Positions 36,031 to 44,805 of a stretch of 64,000 nt of DNA are shown in pieces (the first letter of the stretch is position 1; the number at the start of each line of letters is the position of its first letter). The notes below the pieces were generated by a model. That model ran no database searches. It had not been told where the DNA came from and was given only the letters and a program-made list of their open reading frames with translations. The stretch spans positions 21,000,288 to 21,064,287 of the forward strand of contig NC_092676.1 of the NCBI RefSeq assembly GCF_964355755.1, given 5' to 3'. This DNA is from Antedon mediterranea (lineage: Eukaryota; Echinodermata; Crinoidea; Comatulida; Antedonidae). A program made the position numbers and the translations under genes.

Positions 36031-36262
36031 TATTCAAGTAATTTTCTTTTGGATGATCCAAAGTCAAGCTTTCGCTGGTCAACGACGCAGTTAATCGTGA
36101 GTGAGTCTCTGTGACCATGAGGAACCTCCATGCTGTGACTTGGACTTGTTACCATTAGATCTCGTATTTGGTATAGCGCCATCTATGGAACGTTCAGGTT
36201 TACCCAAATGGGATTGTCGGGGCCTCCTCTTTAGTAAGTTGTATAATTTTGGGAGTTCCAAA

Positions 36263-36326
36263 CCGCCGTCTTCTCTGTTCATAGTGTTAGTTAATTAAAT
36301 AACACTATGAACAGAGACGACGGCGG
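36263..36326. repeat. Near-perfect 27-bp palindrome
   Basis: The arm CCGCCGTCTTCTCTGTTCAT (36263-36282, continuing AGTGTTA) pairs with the right arm ending GAACAGAGACGACGGCGG at 36326. There is one mismatch over 27 bp and a loop of about 10 nt containing GTTAATTAAA. It marks the junction to the receptor-promoter-like sequence that starts at 36327. Confidence 0.8.
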
Positions 36327-36490
36327 AGTCTGTCCATGATAACATTACATTTTTTGAATGCATTCTTACCGTAATTGTTTACCCTATTTAAAAATAGAAG
36401 TTTTGCCTGTGACGTCATTTATAACAATTGCTTCTCCAGTGAAGTGAATTACGACATTGTCGGGGTTTTCCGTAAGATTTAAATAGATAG
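36327..36490 (+). pseudogene. Relic of a receptor-gene 5' flank
   Basis: AGTCTGTCCATGATAACATT, TGTGACGTCATTTATAACAA, GAAGTGAATTACGACATT and GGGGTTTTCCGTAAGAT are near-copies of 39484-39610. They are diverged relatives of the sequence just upstream of the downstream receptor gene (about 49480-49650: CTGTGATCTCATTTATAATA, AAGTGAATTACAACATTACT). No receptor exon follows. Confidence 0.5.
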
Positions 36491-36729
36491 CAAAATGTTA
36501 GATAGCAAACAATTAGATAGCAAATAATCGGAGAGGGTAGGGAGGGATGGTGCTGAAAGCGAAGCGAAAATCACTTGCCAGAGGGTCAGGTTGCCGCCAA
36601 GAGCGAGATTTACCGAAGCAACGGCGTTCTAGCGTAATTTGAGACCGTTTTAATATATTTTAGAGGCGAGTTTTTAAAGTGCAAAAAATACCTAAGAATA
36701 TTAAAAGTTTGACTGACAGGTAAAAAAAG

Positions 36730-37222
36730 CTACGCCGATGAACGAATTACTAAAAATCGTAAAAAAATCCTCTTATTTTAGGGTAAAGTAGGCCTACGGA
36801 TATTGCGCCTCTTTTCATCCATCAACGAATGTTCTCAGTTTAGAAAATTTGAGCGTATCTCAACATTGAATAATTGACAATAATTTTCAGTGACAAGTAT
36901 TTTTATATAGGCAAAAAGTGTGCATCTTCGACTGGTAGTTGTTGATATCATTTAAGCCAACAAACGCGAAATTATTACTGGTCACTGATCCTACTTTTTA
37001 ACTGAGAGGTATCAAGTGCATTTTGTTTAGTCCGTAGTAATTAGTACAGTCTTTTTGTTTATTTTTAATTCATTTATGTGTAAATTTACTTTGTATGGAC
37101 CAGAGATTCCGAAATAAAAGATTGAATGAATAAAATAAATGAATAACCAAGAGGACGGCATTGTTCATTGTCCTCTTATTGATACCCAATATAATATGGT
37201 TTTACAGATTTTAACATAAAGA
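36730..37222 (+). repeat. Repeat R, truncated copy interrupted by the ribozyme array
   Basis: From GCTACGCCGATGAACGAATT to GGTTTTACAGATTTTAACAT. Fuller copies are at about 39880-40797 (same orientation) and 37809-38640 (inverted). This copy breaks off at about 37222, shortly before the ribozyme array. The repeat contains no protein-coding frame. Confidence 0.65.
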
Positions 37223-37379
37223 TTCATCAATATAACTCTATATATCTTTATATTTTGCAAAGCACGCTCGTTGAGCTTGTGCACTTTTTGTGCTCATAAT
37301 CAATGTACCATGTCCCGCATAACTGGCTCAGCCTATATATTGTGCCAGTTCTGCGGTACATATTATTTCGAAACCTGAA

Positions 37380-37424
37380 CTGCACTGACGAGATCTAATA
37401 ACATCGAAACAGTACTGTCTGCAG
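37380..37424 (+). ncRNA. Type I hammerhead ribozyme, first array copy
   Basis: Core CTGACGA 37385-37391. Stem II is GATCT/ACATC (one C-C mismatch) with loop AATA. GAAA is at 37406-37409. Stem III is ACA/TGT with loop GTAC, and cleavage is predicted after C37419. Stem I is CTGCA (37380-37384) with TGCAG (37420-37424), fully paired. The catalytic core is intact, but stem II is weakened. Confidence 0.8.
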
Positions 37425-37654
37425 ATTGGATATTACGCTCCTCTACTTTCTGCTATATATAGTATTTTGTTTTGTAGAGCACTCTTCAGTTCGAAACGGT
37501 GCATTTTTTGTGTGAATACTATTAGCATTTTGCAAAGCACGCTCGTTGAGCTTGTGCACTCTTTGTGTTCATAATCAGTGTACCATGTCCCGCATACCTG
37601 GCTCAGCCTATATATTGTGCCAGTTCTGCGGTACATTTCATTTCGAAACCTGAG

Positions 37655-37699
37655 CTGCACTGACGAGATCTAATAAGATCGGAACAGTACTGTCTGCAG
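37655..37699 (+). ncRNA. Type I hammerhead ribozyme, second array copy, core mutated
   Basis: Stem I is CTGCA/TGCAG, core CTGACGA 37660-37666, and stem II a perfect GATCT/AGATC. The conserved GAAA has become GGAA (37681-37684), which changes the invariant A13. Stem III ACA/TGT is intact and cleavage would be after C37694. A13 substitution is expected to abolish or strongly reduce cleavage. Confidence 0.78.
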
Positions 37700-37808
37700 A
37701 TTGGATATATATATATATATCGAAACTTCACATAAACCATTTAAACGATTTGTTACGAAAATGACGTTCCAAAACACTATTTTACAATCCTACTTTTAAA
37801 TTGTCCCG

Positions 37809-38640
37809 GCCCCCCGGCTGTCGTGTCTGTAGTGTCGTATTGAAAATTGCTTTGGGAATAATTAGAACCAAAATGCAAAATAAGAATTGTTATTATAATT
37901 ATTTAGGAATTATAGCCATACTCACCTGTGGTGGCGCCAGGTTGGAATAGGTGAGGGAAGGGGGTTGTTGCTAGTACGTGAAGAAATTTTCGTAAATGGT
38001 TCACTACACGGGGTTTCGACGTGCGGAATGCATTTCATACACGTTTAAGATTTATTCATTGAAAATCAAGTTCTTTAATGAGGTAGAGTAACATATGTTA
38101 AAATCTGTAAAACCATATTATATTGGGTATCAATAAGAGGACAATGAACAATGCCGTCCTCTTGGTTATTCATTCATCATTCATTCAATCTTTTATTTCG
38201 GAATCTCTGGTCCATACAAAGTAAATTTACACATAAATGAATTAAAAATAAACAAAAAGACTGTACTAATTACTACTGGACTAAACACAATACACTTGGT
38301 ACCTCTCAGTTAAAAAATGACCAGTTATAATTTCGCGTTTGTTGGCTTAAATGATATCAACAACTACCAGTCAGAGATGCACACTTTTTGCCTATTTAAA
38401 AATACTTTTATCACTGAAAATTATTGTCAATTATTCAATGTTGAGATACGCTCAAATTGTCTAAACTGAGAACATTCGTTGATGGATGAAAAGAGGCGCC
38501 ATATCCGTAGTTCTATACTTTACCCTTTGATAGACTATGTAAGAGGAACGAAATAATCTAATTTTCATTAAAAATGTTTGGGTTTTATTTGTGGGAAATA
38601 TTTGATTTGTTCAGCCAATCACTATGTTAAACAACCTCAT
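37809..38640 (-). repeat. Repeat R, inverted copy (left arm of a long inverted repeat)
   Basis: Read on the minus strand this segment matches 39955-40797 nearly base for base. Shared landmarks are CCCCCCGGCTGTCGTGTCTG, CACCTGTGGTGGCGCCAGG, GAACAATGCCGTCCTCTTGG and GTGGGAAATATTTGATTTG. The arms are about 835 bp and are separated by about 1.3 kb. Confidence 0.8.
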
Positions 38641-38642
38641 TC

Positions 38643-38712
38643 ATTCTAAACCGGGCGGTTTAGAATTAATGTTCTTTGCCTGTTGTGTTTTATATATATA
38701 TATAATATATAC
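38643..38712. repeat. Short repeat box next to a TA tract
   Basis: CATTCTAAACCGGGCGGTTT then AGAATTAATGTTCTTTGCCT, then a TA run. The same box plus TA run occurs at about 62501-62575 in the oxidoreductase gene. It may be the end of an uncharacterised mobile element. Confidence 0.5.
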
Positions 38713-38721
38713 ATATATATA

Positions 38722-38900
38722 AATCCAAAGGCAAATTACTGAAAAAATGGCAATGCTGTGGATATCAGTGACTGGATCTCAATGGAGATACAAAAAAAAA
38801 GCGAAGAGCTAAATCAAAACGATAAAGTAAAAGTTAAAAACAGCCAGAAAAGTTAGCAGAGCTTTCGGGCAACACTAGCCCTCCATCAGTGCAAGTAAAG
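38722..38900. repeat. Interspersed repeat, copy of 29930-30075 with extra tail
   Basis: Shares GATATCAGTGACTGGAT, CTCAATGGAGATACAAA and AAATCAAAACGATAAA with the earlier copy. It continues through AGAGCTTTCGGGCAACACTA and GCCCTCCATCAGTG, a tail that looks like the end of a retroelement. The class was not determined. Confidence 0.5.
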
Positions 38901-39239
38901 GAATTTGGATAACGTCATAGTATAAGAAATGGCAAGTGCTGCCTGGGTGGACAGGAATAAAAGAAATACAACAAAAGGAGACAGAATGGAGTCTGAATAA
39001 GAGTAGAAAACAAAGAAGGTAGTATATTATATATATAATTATTATACTGTTGGTTTTTCCATAAAACTTAAATAGATACCAAACGATTGGGCGGCATATA
39101 TTGGTTGATTAATTCTCTTATACAAAGAAAATAATAACAATATTCATTCTTTTCTTGCGCCTAATTGGTTCTAAAAATTCCCGAAACTTTAATATTAGTC
39201 GACACTAGAAGCTTCACTGATGCAGCCGTGTACGGGACA

Positions 39240-39620
39240 AGCTGTAAAAGTAGGGATTGTAAGTAGTGTTTTGGAATGTAATTAGTGTTTTGGAATGTAA
39301 TTTTCCTAACAAACAAATCGTTACAAATTAGGTAGTTTACTGGAAGTTTCGAATTACCGACTGCGATAAAGTACACTTTGAAATCCCGAAATTAAACCAG
39401 TGAAGAAATGTTGGACTTAACTATGGCAAACAGCATTTATTTGAAACTTCGAGTTTGCGACTTAAAGAAGGTTGTGCATACTAGAGTCTGTCCATGATAA
39501 CATTACATTTTTTTAATGCATTCTTACCGTAATTGTTTACCCTATTTAAAAATAGAAAACTTGTCCTGTGACGTCATTTATAACATTACGACATTGTCGG
39601 GGTTTTCCGTAAGATCTAAA
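39240..39620 (+). pseudogene. Second relic of a receptor-gene 5' flank
   Basis: It aligns in order with 49217-49660, the 5' flank of the downstream receptor gene: AAAAGTAGG...ATTGTAA, GTGTTTTGGAA, AACAAATCGTT, AGTTTCGA, GAGTTTGC, TGTGACGTCATTTATAA. The downstream part also matches 36327-36490. No receptor exon follows, so it is probably the remnant of a further duplicated copy. Confidence 0.5.
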
Positions 39621-39954
39621 TAGATATCAAAAAATTAGATAGCAAATAAGATAGGAATGCAAGGGCGATATTTACCGAAGCAACGGCGTTCTAGCGTAAT
39701 TTGAGACCGTTTTAATATAATATTTTAGAGGCGAGTTTGTCATTTTTTAAGTGAAAAAAATACCTAAGATTTATCGTGACATTGTTATGTAATAAATATA
39801 AATATTGAAAGTTTGACTTGGTTTAGTGGCCAAGTATTATCAATAATTATTATTCTATAGAATGTTAAGATCAGGTAAAAAAAGCTAAGCCGATGAACGA
39901 ATTACTAAAAATCGTAAAAAAATCCTCTTGTTTTTTCATTGCATTGCACATTGC

Positions 39955-40797
39955 ATGAGGTTGTTTAACATAGTGATTGGCTGAACAAATCAAATATTTC
40001 CCACAAATAAAACCCAAACATTTTTAATGAAAATTAGATTATTTCGTTCCTCTTACATAGTCTATCAAAGGGTAAAGTATAGAACTACGGATATGGCGCC
40101 TCTTTTCATCCATCAACGAATGTTCTCAGTTTAGACAATTTGAGCGTATCTCAACATTGAATAATTGACAATAATTTTCAGTGATCAAAAGTATTTTTAA
40201 ATAGGCAAAAAGTGTGCATCTCTGACTGGTAGTTGTTAATATCATTTAAGCCAACAAACGCGAAATTATAACTGGTCATTTTTTAACTGAGAGGTACCAA
40301 GTGTATTGTGTTTAGTCCAGTAGTAATTAGTACAGTCTTTTTGTTTATTTTTAATTCATTTATGTGTAAATTTACTTTGTATGGACCAGAGATTCCGAAA
40401 TAAAAGATTGAATGAATGATGAATGAATAACCAAGAGGACGGCATTGTTCATTGTCCTCTTATTGATACCCAATATAATATGGTTTTACAGATTTTAACA
40501 TATGTTACTCTACCCCATTAAAGAACTTGATTTTCAATGAATAAATCTTAAACGTGTGTGAAATGCATTCCGCACGTCGAAACCCCGTGTAGTGAACCAT
40601 TTACGAAAATTTCTTCACGTACTAGCAACAACTCCCTTCCCTCACCTATTCCAACCTGGCGCCACCACAGGTGAGTATGGCTATAATTCCTAAATAATTA
40701 TAATAACAATTCTTATTTTGCATTTTGGTTCTAATTATTCCCAAAGCAATTTTCAATACGACACTACAGACACGACAGCCGGGGGGCGATTTTTTTT
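39955..40797 (+). repeat. Repeat R, direct copy (right arm of the long inverted repeat)
   Basis: Inverse partner of 37809-38640. Its right part and the following about 115 bp (40366-40915) are also the inverse partner of 48674-49224 on the far side of the BEL/Pao element. The retrotransposon therefore sits in the spacer of a second inverted repeat. Confidence 0.8.
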
Positions 40798-41269
40798 TTC
40801 GTACATAAGTTGGGGACCCCCTCATGAAACGTCACAAAATAAACATGAATAATTCATCAGTTAAATTTTCTTGTTCCGTGTGCACCCAAGCGTATAGCAA
40901 CAAGAAGTGATTACAGTAGTTTACACAAGTGCGGTACGATTCTAGGCCTATCTCCGCTGTGGTTGCCGCGTGCGATTTCATAATAGAATAGCGGCGTTTT
41001 GTGTGGATTGTCGAAATAATCAGCCTTTAGTTTATGGTGTGTTTAATATAATTTATTACTAAAGAATTACGTGTTAAAATTATAGTTTCTATTGATACTA
41101 TTAGGCCTAATTACTATTCTCTAAACCCATGTCTATTCTAGTAGTAGCTGTGTTGGTGTGTGTGACGTGTGTGTTAGAGTCAGCAAAATTAAACAATAAA
41201 CATTCAACAAAAATACATTTTTTATTCTCGTGGGTCTAACCTTCCCATCTCATGTGTTCATATACGCGC
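40798..41269. other. Spacer left of the BEL/Pao element
   Basis: Up to about 40915 it continues the inverted repeat shared with the right side. The rest is AT-rich, with GT-rich stretches and TTATTCTCGTGGGTCTAA near 41225, which recurs as TTATTCTTGTGGGTCTAA near 48470. No gene seen. Confidence 0.5.
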
Positions 41270-41760
41270 TGTTACCGTAGGCGTCCATCATAAATAAATT
41301 ACAAATTTTGTAGATACTGATGTTCCTTTATTTATTCTCTGAACTATCTCTTGTATCTCTACAAATTACAGTATCATTAGCAACTTGAATAAACACCGTG
41401 AAAACTATAATAAAACAAAGATTAGCATTACAATGTAGGCCTAATCATATCATCATTGTACAGGCAGACAAGCACAGGTCTGACTCATGGGGCCGGGGAA
41501 CATGGTACCCTAAGGCCTAGGGCTAGCTCTCAGCAATGAAGTAAAACTCAACTAATTAAAAATACAAGTCATAAGTTATAATTACAATCACATGAATAAC
41601 CATGTGTAAATACCTTGTAGCCTATTTGGAGCCTATGGTAAAGATACTTTTAACAATGATTATCTCTAAACTTTATGTCATAAAATGTGTCTTATTCTCT
41701 CTTATCACTTTTTATCTATCTGAGCTCTAGAGGGCCTCCTGTAAGTAGGCTGCAGTTACA
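41270..41760 (-). repeat. BEL/Pao 3' LTR
   Basis: A 491-bp direct repeat of 47892-48382, downstream of the pol end on the element's own strand. TGT/ACA termini. A poly(A) signal is readable on the minus strand (complement of TTTATTTATT near 41321). Preceded by CGCGC. Confidence 0.93.
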
Positions 41761-41877
41761 CTCCCACCCAAATCATCTATGATTTAACCTAAACTTCCAC
41801 CCGTGCCAGAATAAACACTAGCAATGCAAAACTGGAAGTACCTTAACAATATTTACCAAAACTATTGAAAGAATAAG

Positions 41878-44727
41878 TTAACAGTTTGTATTTTCTAAAA
41901 TCAAGGTTAGTTTATGAATTGGCCTTTCCAAATATGTTGCGCGTTTCAACCGTTTTCCATCATTATCGATATTTGTGTCTGCAACAATTAACCTAACTTT
42001 TCTCACTAGTCCGTCCTCACTTGGCATTAATTCAGATATTCTGGCCAATTTCCAGTCTCCGCGTATCAAATGTTCTTCTTTTAGTAGTACTATGTCTCCT
42101 ATCTCAAGGTTTCGGCGTACTTGGTTCCACTTAGCTCTCGATTGAAGGTTGGTCAAATATTCCTTTTTCCATCTTGACCAAAATTCATTGGCCAGAAACT
42201 GAACTCGACGCCATCTTCTTAATGCATATACGTCTTCCTTGACAAAGAACCCAGGCGGTGGAAAAACGATTTTCGATTTCATTGTGAGTAGCTGGTTTGG
42301 AGTTAAGGCTTCGGGTCCATGTGGATCATTTAGATTTTCGGTTGTTAGAGGTCTACTATTGACGATAGCCATCGTTTCGTACAGGAATGTACGGAGAGAC
42401 GTGCTATCTAATCTTGACTTGTATTGATTAAGAATGGAATAGAGAACGTTACGGATTGTTCTTATTTGTCTTTCCCAAATGCCTCCCATATGACTGGCGG
42501 AAGGAACATTAGAAAAGAAGTTACAGTTTTGATCTGCTAGGAACTTTCGCACCTTATCTTCTTTAATCTCCTTAAAGGCCTTTGTGAGCTCATGTTGTGC
42601 TCCCATAAAGTTACTGCCTTGATCACAACGAAATTGACGAACATTGCCACGTATAGCAATGAAGCATCTAAGAGCGTTGATAAAGGCGTCTGTTGTCATG
42701 TCGTCGAGCATCTCTATATGAATGGCTCTTGATGCCATACATGTGAATAACAATCCATACCTTTTTAATTCTCTTCTTCCCTCCTTAACCAAAAATGGTC
42801 CAAAACAGTCAAACCCAGTATATGTAAACGGAGGGGTTGGTTCCAATCTTTCATTTGGTAAGTTTGCCATTTTTTGGTCTTGATTACGCCCACGTAATTT
42901 TCTGCATTGAACACACTTGTAGATATGGCTTGATACAGCTGAACTTATTCCAACTATCCAAAATCCATTGGATCTAACTGCATTGGTCGTAAAGCCTCTT
43001 CCTTGATGGGCTGTTTTCTCATGGTAGTGTTTAATTATTAAATGTGTTACATGGCTTCTTTTTGGCAATATTGCAGGATGTTTAACACCCATATCTAGAG
43101 AGGTGGCTCGTTTCAGGCGACCACCAACTCGCAGTAATCCGTCAACATCTACGTACGGGTCTAACTTCGCAAGATTGCCTGTGCACTTGGAAGATTGCTT
43201 GTAGAGTTGGTCGATGTCTTTTTTGAAGAACTTATGTTGGACCATTTTGATGATGGTCTTTTCAGCTTCGATTCTGTCTTCTACAGAGGTAATGGTATAA
43301 TGATTTTTGGTTTTTCTTGTTTTGATGAATTTCTTAAGAGCGGCAACTCCTGTAACTGCTCTCTTATAATCGGAAAAACGTTCTACACGATTTAGCAAGC
43401 AATTTTCTTCAGTGGAATTTATCGCAAGCACGCTAGCTTGGTTTACTTCCGGATCGTTGGAAGATACGTCAAATTTTTGATTATTTTCCACTATATTTCC
43501 GCATTTCCAAAGGAGTTTTGGTCCTTGAAACCAGTTGGATGTCTGTAAGTCCTTTGCTCCAAGACCTCTTGAAGCATGGTCGGCTGGATTCTCATTCGTA
43601 GATATGTAGTTCCATTGTTCAGGATTTGTGGTATCTCTAATGCGTTGGACGCGATTAGCTACGTACACATGGAAACGTCTGGCTTCGTTTCTGACATAAC
43701 CAAGTACTACCTTCGAGTCAGTCCAGAAGTAGTGTGCTGAATTTTTATATTCTAGTTCTTGATATAGAATGGTACTGACTTTCGTTGACAACACCGCGGC
43801 TTGTAGCTCTAATCTTGGAATACTAACAACCTTTTTGGGTGCCACTCGGGCCTTTGCCATTATCAGCGCACAGTGAATCTCAGAGAAGTCATTTTCAAGT
43901 CTTATATACGAGCACTGCCCATAACCAGAATTACTTGCGTCGGAAAAGTGATGAAATTCGACCTTTCTTTGTTGGAAATCTTTTGGTTTGAAGCACCTAT
44001 TAATCGTAATGGTGGCAAGCTTTGGAAGGTCTAATCTCCATTTCTCCCATTTTGGACGAAGCTCCTCGGAAAGTTTTTCGTCCCAGTCTGTTCCCTCCTT
44101 GCACACTTCTTGCAGTATTTGCTTACCCTTGAGTGTAAATGGGGCAAGAAGTCCAAGTGGGTCGAAAATTGATGCTACAGTGGATAGAATTCCTCGGCGT
44201 GTCAATGGAGTGTCTTTCATGGTGATTCTAAATTGAAAGTTATCTGACTCGACGCACCATTGTATTCCAAGGGCCCTTTCAACTGGTAAGTCTTCGAATG
44301 ATAGGTCTCGATCTACGGTTCCTTTAGCCTGTTCTGATTTTGGGATGGTAGACATAACGTCTCGTTGGTTGGAAATAAATTTATGTAGTCTAAGTGAGCC
44401 CTTTGCACACAGTTTTCTGGCATCTTCTATTAATTCAACTGCTTCAGGTACAGTTTCTACGCTCTTTAGACCATCGTCTACATAAAAGTTGTTCTTAATG
44501 AAGTTAACTGTCTCTGGTTTGTGTTGTTCGGCAAAGTGTTCCGCCATGTATTTTAGTCCGAAATTAGAGCAACCTGGTGAGGAAGCGGCTCCAAACAAGT
44601 GGACCTTCATTCTGTAATCTATGGGTTGCCTTTCGAGATTTCCATCTTCCCACCACAAGAAGCGTAGATAGTTTCTGTCATTCTGGTTAACATGAAACTG
44701 GTGAAACATCCTCTCTATATCACACAT
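41878..44727 (-). CDS. BEL/Pao pol, RT to integrase part
   Basis: An open stretch of 949 codons in the same frame as the gag part. It is a continuation after a stop codon, and its Met is not a genuine start. In order: RT palm motif A (CDIERMFHQF) and catalytic FYVDDG; RNase H (FSDASNSGYG, WTDSKV, ADHAS); the integrase zinc region with two His (KHYHEKTAHQG) and CVQC; the integrase core with Asp (GFDCFGPF), Asp (CDQGSNF) and Glu (GGIWERQIR); then the Trp-rich C-terminal domain (FWSRWKKEY, GDIVLLKEE). All catalytic acidic residues are visible. Function: reverse transcription and integration of the element. Confidence 0.92.
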   Translation of the reverse strand: MCDIERMFHQFHVNQNDRNYLRFLWWEDGNLERQPIDYRMKVHLFGAASSPGCSNFGLKYMAEHFAEQHKPETVNFIKNNFYVDDGLKSVETVPEAVELIEDARKLCAKGSLRLHKFISNQRDVMSTIPKSEQAKGTVDRDLSFEDLPVERALGIQWCVESDNFQFRITMKDTPLTRRGILSTVASIFDPLGLLAPFTLKGKQILQEVCKEGTDWDEKLSEELRPKWEKWRLDLPKLATITINRCFKPKDFQQRKVEFHHFSDASNSGYGQCSYIRLENDFSEIHCALIMAKARVAPKKVVSIPRLELQAAVLSTKVSTILYQELEYKNSAHYFWTDSKVVLGYVRNEARRFHVYVANRVQRIRDTTNPEQWNYISTNENPADHASRGLGAKDLQTSNWFQGPKLLWKCGNIVENNQKFDVSSNDPEVNQASVLAINSTEENCLLNRVERFSDYKRAVTGVAALKKFIKTRKTKNHYTITSVEDRIEAEKTIIKMVQHKFFKKDIDQLYKQSSKCTGNLAKLDPYVDVDGLLRVGGRLKRATSLDMGVKHPAILPKRSHVTHLIIKHYHEKTAHQGRGFTTNAVRSNGFWIVGISSAVSSHIYKCVQCRKLRGRNQDQKMANLPNERLEPTPPFTYTGFDCFGPFLVKEGRRELKRYGLLFTCMASRAIHIEMLDDMTTDAFINALRCFIAIRGNVRQFRCDQGSNFMGAQHELTKAFKEIKEDKVRKFLADQNCNFFSNVPSASHMGGIWERQIRTIRNVLYSILNQYKSRLDSTSLRTFLYETMAIVNSRPLTTENLNDPHGPEALTPNQLLTMKSKIVFPPPGFFVKEDVYALRRWRRVQFLANEFWSRWKKEYLTNLQSRAKWNQVRRNLEIGDIVLLKEEHLIRGDWKLARISELMPSEDGLVRKVRLIVADTNIDNDGKRLKRATYLERPIHKLTLILENTNC

Positions 44728-44805
44728 TATGGCTATGGGTTCTTGTCTAAATCTGCATAGTACACCTATGAGTGTGTTGTTTAGGTCTGGTCCAGTAAGA
44801 AGATG

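Larger units (their letters stand above)
37252..37703 (+). mobile_element. Tandem retrozyme-like repeat with two hammerheads
   Basis: About 1.65 tandem units in head-to-tail order, starting at TTTTGCAAAGCACGCTCGTT. The predicted cleavage sites after 37419 and 37694 delimit a complete 275-nt unit (37420-37694). A related single unit is in the RPS10 intron. The array ends in TTGGA(TA)n. Non-coding units of a few hundred bp, in tandem, each carrying a type I hammerhead with a tiny stem III, fit the small metazoan retrozymes that give rise to circular RNAs. Assignment to that class is an inference. Confidence 0.8.

Noticed and set aside
36101-36298. Frame of 65 codons and its antisense partner
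   Set aside because: Lies in repeat-derived spacer and ends in the palindrome; nothing recognisable.
37433-37660. Minus-strand 75-codon frame, also seen at 25245-25478
   Set aside because: Conservation is due to the ribozyme repeat; the frame is antisense to the hammerhead and is not preserved to the unit ends.
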